Shown in pieces: positions 25,546 to 37,000 of a stretch of 64,000 nt of DNA. Within the stretch, counting starts at the first letter, position 1; every line of letters starts with the position of its first letter. Under the pieces are notes generated by a model, which was not told where the DNA came from, made no database searches, and saw only the letters and a program-made list of their open reading frames with translations. Made by a program: the position numbers and the translations under genes. The stretch covers positions 51,648,496-51,712,495 of the forward strand of contig CM045732.1 in the NCBI GenBank assembly GCA_024760905.1, given 5' to 3'. This DNA is from Plotosus lineatus. Lineage: Eukaryota > Chordata > Actinopteri > Siluriformes > Plotosidae.

Positions 25546-25626
25546 TTCTTACATGAACAGAAAACAGAAAAAATAAAGTGAATGAATTGAAATAATTGAA
25601 TAAATTGAAATCAGAACACAAAAGTC

Positions 25627-26589
25627 TCATGGTTCACTGGTGGAGTTTGAGTCCTCTAATTCATCACAACACTGCCTGAGCACACTGGAAATGTTGAACA
25701 TGCTGGGCTCACTTCCACTTGTGTCTATAGCTGCAGGGGCGGTTGCAGGCGTTGATGTGAATATAACCGGAGGGCAACTGACTGGGTTGTGGATCTCCAT
25801 GGCCACAGCTCTGTCCAAGCAGTCATTCAGCAGTTCTTGAATCTTCAGCTTGGCATGCCTGTACACAGGTTTTGGGAGATTCTTCAGCACAGCTGCCGCC
25901 CAACTGGTGAAACTTGCCCTCTCTGACTCATCGGCCATCAGTACTTCCCTTCTCTGTCTCACCAGCTGTTAGGCTGCTGCGAGAATCTGGTCAGCTCTGT
26001 CGTCAATGCAGGACGTTGCAGATCCAGACCTTGCCAAGGTGGACCTGGATACTGTGGTGACAGGCGTTGCGTCGAGGGGGATGATGGGTGTTGTCTCTTC
26101 TGCCAGCTGGAGGTCGATAGCTACAATGTCCTCTGCCCCCTCTGACATTGATGGCAGTGGAGGTTCTCCAGTGGTGGTGGGCGTGGAACCGCCGGAGCCA
26201 GCTGCAGCAGTAATCTTTGCCTTCAGAGAGACAACGTTCCTCCACTGTACCCCGACAATGTGTGGACATAGGAAGTTGTCACATATCCACAGGTCCCTCT
26301 GAGACATGTTCATGTCAGCTTGCCCCGACATCCAATGTCTCACTTTTCCCAGCTTCGTCCGCACACTCTGGAACCTCTGCTTCATCTCCTCGTCGGTCTT
26401 CCCCATGCGTGAAGCCTGATCGGCCCAGAGCTTGGCCTTGTGTTGTTTGTCCATCCAGGATCGGGGTTTTTTGTTATAAAGACACTCGTTCACCTGGATG
26501 AACTCTACCATGAGATGCTCCTCATCGCCTTTCAGCTTGATACACTCGTGTCTTTTTGCTTGCACCAGCGGTGATGTCGGAAGTGACAT
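25627..26589 (-). pseudogene. Harbinger SANT/MADF-like DNA-binding protein, one premature stop
   Basis: The open frame from ATG at 26589 runs to TAA at 25971-25969, then continues in the same frame to 25627 (QLVRQRREVLMADESERASF, then AAAVLKNLPKPVYRHAKLKI). Together it is about 320 codons with one internal stop. The N-terminal part has Trp/aromatic spacing of a Myb/SANT or MADF trihelix domain (DEEHLMVEFIQVNECLYN, KLWADQASRMGKTDEEMKQR, SVRTKLGKVRHW). In PIF/Harbinger elements such a protein helps the transposase enter the nucleus and bind the ends. It is opposite in strand to the transposase. Confidence 0.75.
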
Positions 26590-27300
26590 TTAAGTCGGTG
26601 TCTACCTCAGCTTCTTTAGAAGGCTCTTCCACTGGGGTTTCCGGCGTTGGAGACCATGTCCTCTTGGTGGTTGTCTTCCTTTTGGCTTTCGGCATCGTAG
26701 CATCTTTTGAAATGAATGACTTTGTCTTGCACGCCTGTATTTATAGTCTAAGTGAATTCCGTGAGTGTTCCGTAAGTCTTCCGTGCTATCCGTGACTATT
26801 TTGTAAACATTCCGTATGTATTCCTGACTGTTCTGCTTTGTTCCATGTAATATCTACGGATGTTTCGCAGTGTTTCTTTATTGTCCTGCATGTATTCCGT
26901 GCCTGCCGTGAGTATTCTGTGGGGATTCGCAGATGAACGGGACTGTTCTGTAGCCGCTTTTGACCATACAGAAGAGGGGGGGAAGACTTGGGGATAAGTT
27001 ATGGAACACAGTGAAAAAGGAAAGATTATGGACCGTTTGTGGAAATGACGGAATGTTTACGGAAGGACTACGTAACCAAAGGGAACACTCACGGAAAATC
27101 TTTCCGTGAACATGTTTTTTGAACATGTTCAAAAGCATGTTCACGAAAGATTTTGTTTGCCGGAAGTGGAGGAACACATATGGAATCATATAGAATGACA
27201 CTGAAGGTGAGGGAATAATTGCGGAACGTTTGCAGATGACAACATTTTTGCTTCTGTAAGTCTGCCGTGCTCCAGTGAAATGGACGTATAACACACACAC

Positions 27301-28890
27301 ATGCACAGTTCTTTCAGTGATACTTATCAAGGGTTACTGTCTATTTGATGCTTGATAGTAAAGTTAATTACATAACTTCTGCCACTTATTAACTAGCACG
27401 ACACATAAATGTCTGTACAATGTCAGTGATATTATTTTAAATTCAGTTATAACGTTGTAAAAAAAAACTTCTTCCAAATAATTAGGTTGTGTTCTAATTA
27501 AGTATGAATCTGATTTAGGATCAAAATGTAATTCTGCTGATTTTGACAGCAGTCACCCAAATGACTGGTGGAGTGAACACATGCGTTCTCTGCCCTTTCT
27601 TGTGTTATTTGTACACAAAGTTGAACTTCTAGTTATCTAATTAAATCCAAGTGTTGGATCTATTGGAAAGTTCCAGTCTATATAAATGTAATGAGTATTG
27701 AATTAATACTTTACTTAAGCACAATTTGAGTAAAGTCTAAAATGTTGAGTAATAATAACATGAGCAATATATAGCTCACATGAAAGTTGACAACTTGCTC
27801 TAGGTGAATGCACACTCAAGTACTGTGAATGAATGAATGAATGAATGAATGAATGAATGAATGAACTTCCTTATTACTTTCTGCACAGCTCACATGAAAT
27901 GTAATAAGCAAGTTTATTCATTCATTCATTCATTCATTTTGAAAGCTGCTTCACCATCATTATGCTCATGGGGAGGCGAAGGCCCATCTCAGCTGACTCT
28001 GGGTGAAAGCAGAGTACATGAACAACCAAGCCAGTGCAGGGCCAAAACCCACAACCATTCCCACTCACACAGGGAAGAAACTGGAGTATCCAGAGAAAAC
28101 CCAGGTAAGCATGGTGAAGCCTGGAAATCGAACCCAAGGCCCTTCTGTCAATTAGCAAGTTATGTCAGAAAATGTAAATTCTATAGTTTGTTTTGATCAA
28201 GTGTCTTTTTTTTTTTAAACGACGCTCGTGTTCTTTGTTTACCCTTTTTTATTCAATTAAGCCACCCCCCCCCCCAAATTAAGCCCTTCTTTCTGAAGTT
28301 CAGGGGTCTGTCAGAGATGGATGCAGGTATTTCATGTAAGCAATGGAAACAGGTACAGTATGTTGTCCTGTAAGAGGCAAAATAATCTGTGAGGAGAGCA
28401 CTTTCATGAAAAAAGAAAAAAAATCAAGTATAAGATCAAAAAAGGTCCTATTTAAAGTTTTGCCTGATTTTTTTTTTTTTTTTTGGCCTCTCAACATTAA
28501 AAATCTTCCAAAGTATTATGTATAGAGTATGAAAGAGCTTTCCCTTATAACATTGTTGTTCTCTTTGGACAGTACAATTAACAGAATGAACGGCAAACCA
28601 CAGCAATTACTGCTTGTTTCAACAAGTGTCAACATTTACAGAAGGAGAAAACAAGGCAACACTCAACCTATACTGTATAGAGAAACCGGAAATGTTCTTG
28701 GAGGAACAGGATGAGGATTCTAACTTCACCTCACTTTATTATTTTCATCAAATCACACTTTCTTAGTACATTTTACTTTTTCTGGTACAGTACATAACCC
28801 AGTGGTCTGGTGATGGTGTATCTCCATATGATCACCCAGGAAACCAAATCTAACCTTAAATCTATTATATAAGGGGACAAAATCCTGCGC
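27301..28890. other. Intergenic, simple repeats and SINE remnants
   Basis: The stretch holds a GAAT tetranucleotide repeat (27827-27865), an ATTC repeat near 27915-27938 and a SINE remnant at 27940-28145 (minus orientation, with CACACAGGGAAGAAACTGGA and AATCGAACCCAAGGCC blocks). It also has poly-T and poly-C runs near 28207-28275. I see no gene. Confidence 0.6.
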
Positions 28891-29022
28891 CTTTAAAAGT
28901 GGGTTGAACTGAGACTCGGACATTTATTGGCTGCACTGCGCTCCGGTTCACCCGCACGGGTTCAGCACTTCGAAAATCCTCGAAGACTGATTTATGTTTC
29001 GAGGTCACTAGGAAAGTTGAAG

Positions 29023-32000
29023 ATGGATACTCTACTGAAGTTATTTGCTCAGCACAAAAAGCTGTTTTGCTTAACAGGGACAGCCGTGGCTTTGCTGGGA
29101 TTCGTGATCGGCTACAAGTGCACGCGCAGGCAGAAGAAGTTCACCCGAGTCGGAGTCGTGTCGCAGCTGTTGCTTCATCCCATGAAGTCTGGGAAAGCGG
29201 TCTGTGTGCCTGAAGCCGAGTGTCTGAGAATGGGCCTGAAATGCGGTGATCTTCGTGACCGGTGAGGTTTCCAGGGTGAAATGTGCATCTGCAGTGTGAA
29301 AGATGTCTGTGCACAAAAGAGAGTCGGTAAAAACACAATTAATGTAGGTTCTCCACCAGTGAAGTTTTTCTCCAGAGAACACTTCGCATAGGAATTCAAT
29401 TTCTAATACAAACTTTCTTCACATCTGGTTCTGGGGGTTGAGACTCCCACGTGGCAACAGCATTCCTGAGTTATGACTATTTTATTCATTCATTTTCTGG
29501 ACAGCTTAATCCTGATTTAGGGTCCCTGGTGCCCATCTCAGCCGACTCTGGACGAAGGCGGAGTTCACCCTGGACAGCTCGCCAGGCCATCTCAAGGCAG
29601 AAACATGCTGAGGAAATGGTTCTTTTACAGCCTCAGCCTTAGACAGTGAAGGACATGGCCAGCCTTTGATAACCCAGTTAGCTACATTGAGGGAACAGCC
29701 CAGTGGGGCTTGAACCCCCAACCTCGGGATTGGTAATCCAGCACCCTATCACCAGGCCACCACTGTCTGCTCATGTTGTTATTATTACTAGACAATTGAG
29801 AGCTTACTCAAATTGTTCAGTTCAGTTAATTTTCTGTAACCGCTTAATCCTAATTAGGGTCACGGGGAGGCTGGCGCCCATTCCAGCCTACTCCGGGCGA
29901 GGGCAGAATACACCCTTGACAGCTTGCCAGGCCATCGCAGGTCGGAAACACACGGCGGCTTTGCAGCCTACTCTTGTCGAAAGTCAGCAATGGTTCTTTT
30001 ACATGAACCTCATACCATAGACAGTGAGAGACATGGCCGGCCTTTGCTAACTAAGTTATCTGCACTGGGGGGGACAGTGACAACCCGTTGAGAGTGGGGC
30101 TTGAACCGTCAACCTTGGGATCACTGATCCAGTGCCCTTTATCACCAGGCCAGCACTGCCCCCCAGGGGATCTTCTTCACTTATCCCTTAACATCTGAGG
30201 ATGTCGTTAGGGCGCTTTCATGGTGAGACTTAGGCTGATATGGTCTGGCGGAGCCCATCCCTCTCCAGGTCGTAGAAACACGCTCACGACTTTGCAGCTA
30301 CTCTTTACGAAAGTCAGCAATGATTCTTTTACATGCCGCTCACAATAGACAGTGAGAGACACGGCCTGCCTTTGATAACCGAGTTAGCTGAACTGGGGGG
30401 ACAGTGACAACCTGTTGAGAATGGGGCTTGAACCATCAACCTTGGGATCAGCCAGCACTGCCCCCCAGGTATCTATGTGAGTATAAATGGTTTTGTGTTG
30501 CCCTATAATAATGTCTGCAGTCGGCTGAGATCAACCATAAAGCAGTTCAGTAAATGACTGACCGGCTATGGTGTGAGTGAGAGTATAAGGATGGCCCTAG
30601 AAAACATAGGAAAGGCTACATGAGCTTTACGGTTGTGTTCAATTCAGTCACAAGGATGAGACTCGAACAGAGAAACTACATACAGGAGGATGAGATGTCT
30701 GGTTTAGTAATGACCCAACAACTAAATGCATGTTTAATTGTGATAAGAGTGGTATGACTTTTATATCTGTTTTGTTCTTCGCTACAATGGGAGAAGTGTA
30801 CAACATGGAAAACAAGAGTGGGGGGGGGGGGCAGTGACAACCTGTGGTGAGTGGGGCTTGAACCCCCAAACTTAGGATCAGTGATCCAGCACCCTTTACC
30901 ACTAGGCCACCACTGCCCTTACTCAAATTGTACTGAAGTAAAGTATTGATATGACGCTCGTAACATTTACATAGACAAGAACTTTCCAATAGGTCTTAAA
31001 CTGGAATCTAATTAGATAATTATAAGTTAAACTGTGCAGAAGCATTTCTGTGTGGAATATGTATGTTTTCCTGTGTTTGTCTGAGCTTTGTAATGGAACT
31101 TCCTACTTTTCAATCAGAGTTCAAAGACATTTTGTAAATTACCCATGGGTATGAACGGATCTGTGTCCTAGGGTATAGATTCTGAAGAGGGATTGTATCC
31201 CACTCAGGTAGACGTACACTGTACAATAAACCAATGCATCCAGGGATACAGAATGGGGATATAGATAGATACTAATAGATAGACACTACTACTGCTAAAC
31301 TGAATAATTATTCAACTATTAAATTACATTAGGAATGATTACAATATTATATTTATAGATCATAAGTTAAATGAGTACACTTTCTGTGAAATCTCTCAAC
31401 TAGCATAAGCTTCTCAGTGGACATGTACATGTATTTCATTGCATTTATTCACTGCTGGTCCGTATCAACAGCAAAAATATAATGTGATTCCTTCTGGTGG
31501 TTATTTTGGGGTGGAGAGAGGGGACAGATGGGTGGCATTTGAGGGAAGTGGGGAATTTCACCCTGCAATTATTCATTCATTCATTCTTCATCCATTGTCC
31601 TAGTTGGGGCTGTACATTTGTGTCTTTTCATGAAAGAGATTTTAGGCTGTATAAATCAAGGGGTGCAATTTGGAACAGCCAGTTTGAGTAATAAGTACAG
31701 TTGTGTTCGAAATAATATCAGTCAGACATCACTAAACTGATAAATGACTGTTTTTGGTGGACATGATTTTTCTCGATGGCAAATAATTTACTATCAGGTG
31801 TAGTAGAGTAATAGAATCCAACAGACTCAACAGTCATGACATGCCTGCTGCAGATTCTGTGTAATTGAATCACTAATTGAAATGGGCGTGTTCAAAATAA
31901 TAGCAGTGTGGAGTTCAATGAGTGACATCATTCATTCTTTAAAAAGCAGGTACCAATTATTGTCCTTATTTAAGGAAGGAAGGAAGGAGTGGAGCCTCAG

Positions 32001-34023
32001 TACTCGAAGTTAATCCGTTCCAAATGGCTGTTCGGATTCCGATTTGTTCGGATTCCCAAGCCGCTTTTCCCATTACAAGTAATTTAAATGGTCTTAATAT
32101 GATGTTATCGCCTTCTGTGAATCTTTTGCAAGAGGCAAGGACGACTTTGAAAACTTTTTGCCCGGTTTTCGATCACTTACTTGTTTCAAAGAGAAAATCA
32201 AACGCTTTGGAAGACGTGGTAGAATGTCAGTATTCATTAGAAATTCATGGATTGATGCTGATCTTGTGTGTAGATTGTATCAAAATTTTGAAGACACTGT
32301 TGTTGTGCTCTTGAAAACCACCATGTTACAGTGGGCTAGAGATGTAATTTTAATATTTGTATACACATCTCCTGAAAACTCCAATATTTATGAAAATAGT
32401 AAACATGAAGGGATTTCTACACTAGAGGATTTCCTGTCTAGTATCAGTTGCGACTATCCAGAAAATTGGTTGATATTTGCTGGTGATTTAAATGCACGGA
32501 CAGCCACACTTTTAGATTATATACCAAATGATATATATGATTTTTTTTTCCTCTTGCTACCGCTTTGCATGGATGACTGTTCTTCAGGATGTTCCTTTCT
32601 TTTCTTGAAGAACATTTCTAACGAGGCTTGTTTCTTCCTTCTTTTCAAAATATTACGGAAGTGGCTCATGGCCTCATTGTTAAAGGTGTTCACAGCGCTG
32701 CTAGCGCTTTAGCTTAGCTTTAGTGGTTTAGCTTAGCTTTAGTACTTGTGATATGTACATAGTACTGTATCAACAACTTCCAGACTTCCCCAGGACAGCT
32801 TTATTTGGGTGATACATAGCATCAACAACTTCCAGACTTCCCCAGGACAGCTTTATTAGGGTGATACATAGTATCAACAACTTCTGGACTTCCCTAGAAC
32901 ATACATGGTATCAACAACTTCCAGACTTCCAGAAGTCACGCACTTTTCCTCCTTCTCGGTTTCGTTTTTTCTCGCGCGTTTCTCGAGTTCGACTTCCGGT
33001 TTTTGTTTGGTTTCCCAGACGGAAGAACTCACAGATATTTTTTTTTTGGATTCTAATTTGTTAAGACTCTAGAGTGTTCGGATTCTGAGGCTCCACTGTG
33101 TATGCTGTTTATAGAGCATTTCTCTCTGAAATTCTGAGGAAAATGGGTCGTTCCAGATATTTTTCAGAAGAACAGTGTATCTTAATTAAAAAGTTGATTG
33201 GAGATGGGAAAACATATAAAGGAGTGCCTAAAATGAGAGGCTGCTCACTAAAATTATGGGAACAGTCTTCAAAATAGCAACTAAAGCCTGGAAGTTGTGG
33301 AAGAAAGTGAAAAACTGCCATTCGAATGGATCGAAAAATCAACCAAAATGGCAAGTACTCGGCCAACAATCAGTTCCAGGAAGATCACAGAAGGTCTAAG
33401 GTTACCTGTGAGTACCTGTGAGACGCCTATGTAAAGTCAAGCTATCGGCTAGAAGCCCCCGTAAAGTCCCTTCATTGAAGAAAAGACGCGATGAAGAAGT
33501 TACAATTTGCCAAAGAGCACATTGATTAGCCTAAACAGAAACGGCGCAACATTTTGTGGACTGATGAAAGTAAGACTGTTCTTTTTGCGTCTAGTAAAGC
33601 TCCTGGACAACCTCAAACACTGAATTCAAGCCACAGTACACTGTAAAGACCGTGAAGCATGGTGGCATAAGCATCATGATATGGGGATGTTTGTCATACT
33701 TTTTAAAACACACTGCTATTATTTCGAACACAACTGTATGTCTTTTGTGCTGTGGGAGGAAACCAGAGCACTTGGAAACAGCCCACCAAAAGCATGGGAA
33801 CGATTTGTTAAATATAAACCAAGCAACATTATTGATGAATAAACATCCTACTCTGTGCCATGTTTCTGAGCAGCCACAAATCAACATGAAGTATGAAGTA
33901 ATTGTCTGTCTTCCTTTCGGCTTTTCCCCTTTTATTCAGGAGTCGCCACAGCGAATCATCTGATTCACATGTTTGATTTGGCAGAGGTTTTTACGTTGGA
34001 TGCCCTTCCTGTCACAACCCTTT

Positions 34024-34054
<31 letters not shown>

Positions 34055-37000
34055 ATTTTTAAAATTTTTTTTGAAGCATGAAGTAATTGATGGGGGGGGG
34101 GGGGGGGGACTAAATGCACGCACAAGCAGTTGATTTTGGAATAATGTGTTTTTTGTATCCTTTAACTTCACTCTGATATTTTAATACCATTTTTATGACT
34201 GTTTGAAAAAAAAAAAGACTCAATAGCTGTGCAGCTGCTGTGGTGAAGTATAGAGCAGATTTTCTTCCTCTTCGTCTTTTATAATGTTGTAAATTGATAA
34301 AGTTTCAAACTGAATGACCTTTGCACAATAAACTAAGAGAGAGGTAAACAACAAGCAAGTACGGTCACAACACTGCTGTCTCTACTGTTATAACTCTATG
34401 TAGTTATACAGTGTATCATAAAAATATCTCCCTACCTGGAGGAAATGAACATGTTTTAGCAAAATATACCTTTCTTTGAATATTCAAAACCTCCTCTATA
34501 CGAGTGACATTTCTTTGTAAACACAAAGAAACTCGTCTCTCAATCTCTGAAGTCATGCATGTGTAGTGGTTAGCATGTCTGTCTCACTTCTGGGTTCAAA
34601 TCCTGTCATTGGGATGGCTTCTGTGTCGAATCTGCTTCTTCTTCAGCTAGTTACATGGGTTCCTCTGGGTACTCTGGTTTCCTCACACAGATTCTAAAGA
34701 TGCCACTACTACTTCTTCTTCTTTTCCTTTCGGCTGTTCCCTTCAGGGGCCGCCACAGCGAATGCACTGTCTTCGTCTCACCCTATCCTCTGCGTGTTCT
34801 ACTCTTACTCCAACTACCTTCGTGTCCTCCTTCACCACATCCATAAATGTTCTCGGCTTCCTCTAGGCCTTCTGCCTGGCAGTTCCAACCTCAGCATCCT
34901 ACTATCAATATACTCACTATCTCTCCTCTGTACATGTCCAAACCATCTCAATCTAGCCTCTCTGACTTTGTCTCCAAAAACTCTTACACGTGCTGTCCCT
35001 CTGATGTCCTCATTCCTGATCCTATCCATCCTCGTTACTCCCAGAGAGAACCTCAACATTTTCATCTCTGCTTCCTTCAGCTCTGCCTCCTGTCTTTTCC
35101 TCAGAGCCACTGTTTCTAAACCATCCAACATCACTGGCCTCAACACCGTCTTGCACACTTTTCCTTTCATTCTTGCCGATACCTTCATATCACACATCAC
35201 ACCGGACACTTTTCTCCAACCATTCCAACCTGCCTGCACACGCTTCTTCACCTCTTTTGCACACTCTCGATTGCTCTGGATTGTTGATCCTAAGTACTTA
35301 AAATCCTTCACTTTCTTTATCTCTGCTCCCTGTAACCTCACCGTTCCTCTTGAGTCCTTGTCATTCACACAGATGTATTATGTCTTACTGAGGCTTACCT
35401 TCATTCCTCTTCTTTCCAGGGCATACGTCCACCTCTCTAGATTTTCCTCCACTTGTTCTCTGCTCTCACTTCAGATCACAATGTCATCTGCAAACATCAT
35501 AGTCCATGGGGAATCTCGTCTAACCTCTTCTGTCAGCCTGTCCATCACCATAGCAAACAAGAGGGAGCTCAGAGCTGACCCTTGATGCAGTCCCACCTCC
35601 ACCTTGAACTCTTCTCACACCGACAGCACATCTCACCACTGTCTTACATCTCTCAAACATGTCCTGCACCACTCTATCAGACTCCTCTGCCACTCCAGAC
35701 TTCTTCATGCAATACCACAGTTCCTCTTTCGGCACCCTGTCATATGCTTTCTCTAGGTCCACAAAGGCACAATGCAGCTCCCTCTTACCTTCTGTGTACT
35801 TCTCTATTAACATCCTCAAGCAAAATCTGAATGCGTGGTGCTCTTTCTTGGCATAAACCCAAATTGTTGTTCACAAATGCTGACCTCTGCCCTTAGTCTA
35901 GCTTCCACTATTCTTCCCCATAACTTCATTGTATGGCTCATCAACTTTATCCCTCTGTTGTTGCCACAACTCTGCATGTCTCCCTTGTTATCAAAAATGG
36001 ACACTAGCACACTTCTCCTCCATTCCTCCGGCATCTGCTCACGCTCTAAGACCTTGTTGAATGTTCTTGTCAGAAAATCTACTGCTACCTCGCCTAGACA
36101 CTTCCATACCTCCACCGGTATGTCATCAGGACCAACTGCCTTTCCATTCTTCATCCTCTTCAATGCCCTCCTCACTTCACCCTTACTAATCTTTGCTACT
36201 TCCTGGTCCTCTACAGTCACCTCTTTTCTTTTTTTCTCTCTTATTTTCCTTATTCATCAGCTCTTCAAAGTACTCTTTCCATCTTCCCAGCACACTTCTG
36301 TCATCAGTCAATACATTTCCCCCTCTGTCCTTAATCACTCTAACTTGCTGCACATCTTTCCATTCTCTATTTCTCTGATGTGCCCACCCTATATAAATCA
36401 TTTTCTCCTTCCTTACTGTCCAACCTCGTACAAGTCATCATATACCCTCTGTTTGGCCTTTGACACTGCTACCTTAGCCTTACGCTGTGTCTCCCTATAC
36501 TCCTGTTTACTCCCTTCGGTCCTCTTTATGTCCCACTTCTTTTTAGCTATCCTCTTCCTTTGTACACACTCCTGCACTTCCTGATTCCACCACCAAGTCT
36601 CCTTATCTACTTTCCTTCCAGAGGACACACCAAGTACTCTCTTATCTGTCTCCCTGATCACATTAGTCTTCTGGAAGCAATTCCTGACCACTCAAAGCCT
36701 GTTTCAACTGCTCCTTGAAGACAACACGACCCTTCTGCTTTTGCCTTTGTCACCTTCCTCACGATCAGCGTCATTCTGCACACCACCATCCTATGCTGTT
36801 TGGCAACACTCTCACCCACTACTACTTTGTAGTCACTGATTTGCTTCAAATTACATCGCTTACACAAGATGTAGTCTACCTGTGTGCTCTTACCTCCGCT
36901 TTTATAAGTCACCCTATGCTCCTGTTTCTTCTGGAAGAAAGTATTCACCACCACCATTTCCATCCTTTTTGCAAAATCTATGAACATCTGTCCTTCTGTG

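Larger units (their letters stand above)
21735..27300. mobile_element. PIF/Harbinger-type DNA transposon, decayed, with nested insertions
   Basis: The block holds a transposase gene on the + strand (22097-23220) and a SANT/MADF-like gene on the - strand (26589-25627), the two-gene content expected of PIF/Harbinger elements, here arranged tail to tail. Both flanks (about 21750-21990 and 26755-27260) are rich in short CGGAA/TTCCG motifs in both orientations, which look like subterminal repeats. I could not fix the terminal inverted repeats or the 3-bp target duplication, so the limits are approximate. Between the genes lie an inserted TIR element (23366-25105) and a SINE (25315-25545). Confidence 0.75.
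31698..33736 (+). mobile_element. Tc1/mariner-like element, interrupted and decayed
   Basis: Both ends carry the inverted repeat CAGTTGTGTTCGAAATAAT, bounded by TA at 31696-31697 and 33737-33738. The transposase remnant is on the + strand at about 33140-33700: [20 protein letters not shown] at the N-terminal DNA-binding part, and [16 protein letters not shown], the typical Tc1 motif, near the C-terminal part, with several stops between. A second element (31987-33098) sits inside. It lies in mtarc1 intron 1. Confidence 0.85.

Noticed and set aside
27827..27865. Short regularly repeated units that might suggest a CRISPR-like array
   Set aside because: It is a plain GAAT tetranucleotide microsatellite without spacers.
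28927..29022. N-terminal extension of mtarc1 upstream of the chosen ATG
   Set aside because: The frame is open but has no ATG (it would start at TTG); the ATG at 29023 gives the expected membrane anchor at the N-terminus.
34794..35585. 263-residue + strand ORF
   Set aside because: It is the antisense of the RTE-type LINE reverse transcriptase, which reads correctly on the minus strand.
35835..36584. 249-residue + strand ORF
   Set aside because: Also antisense of the LINE coding region; the minus strand carries the conserved motifs.
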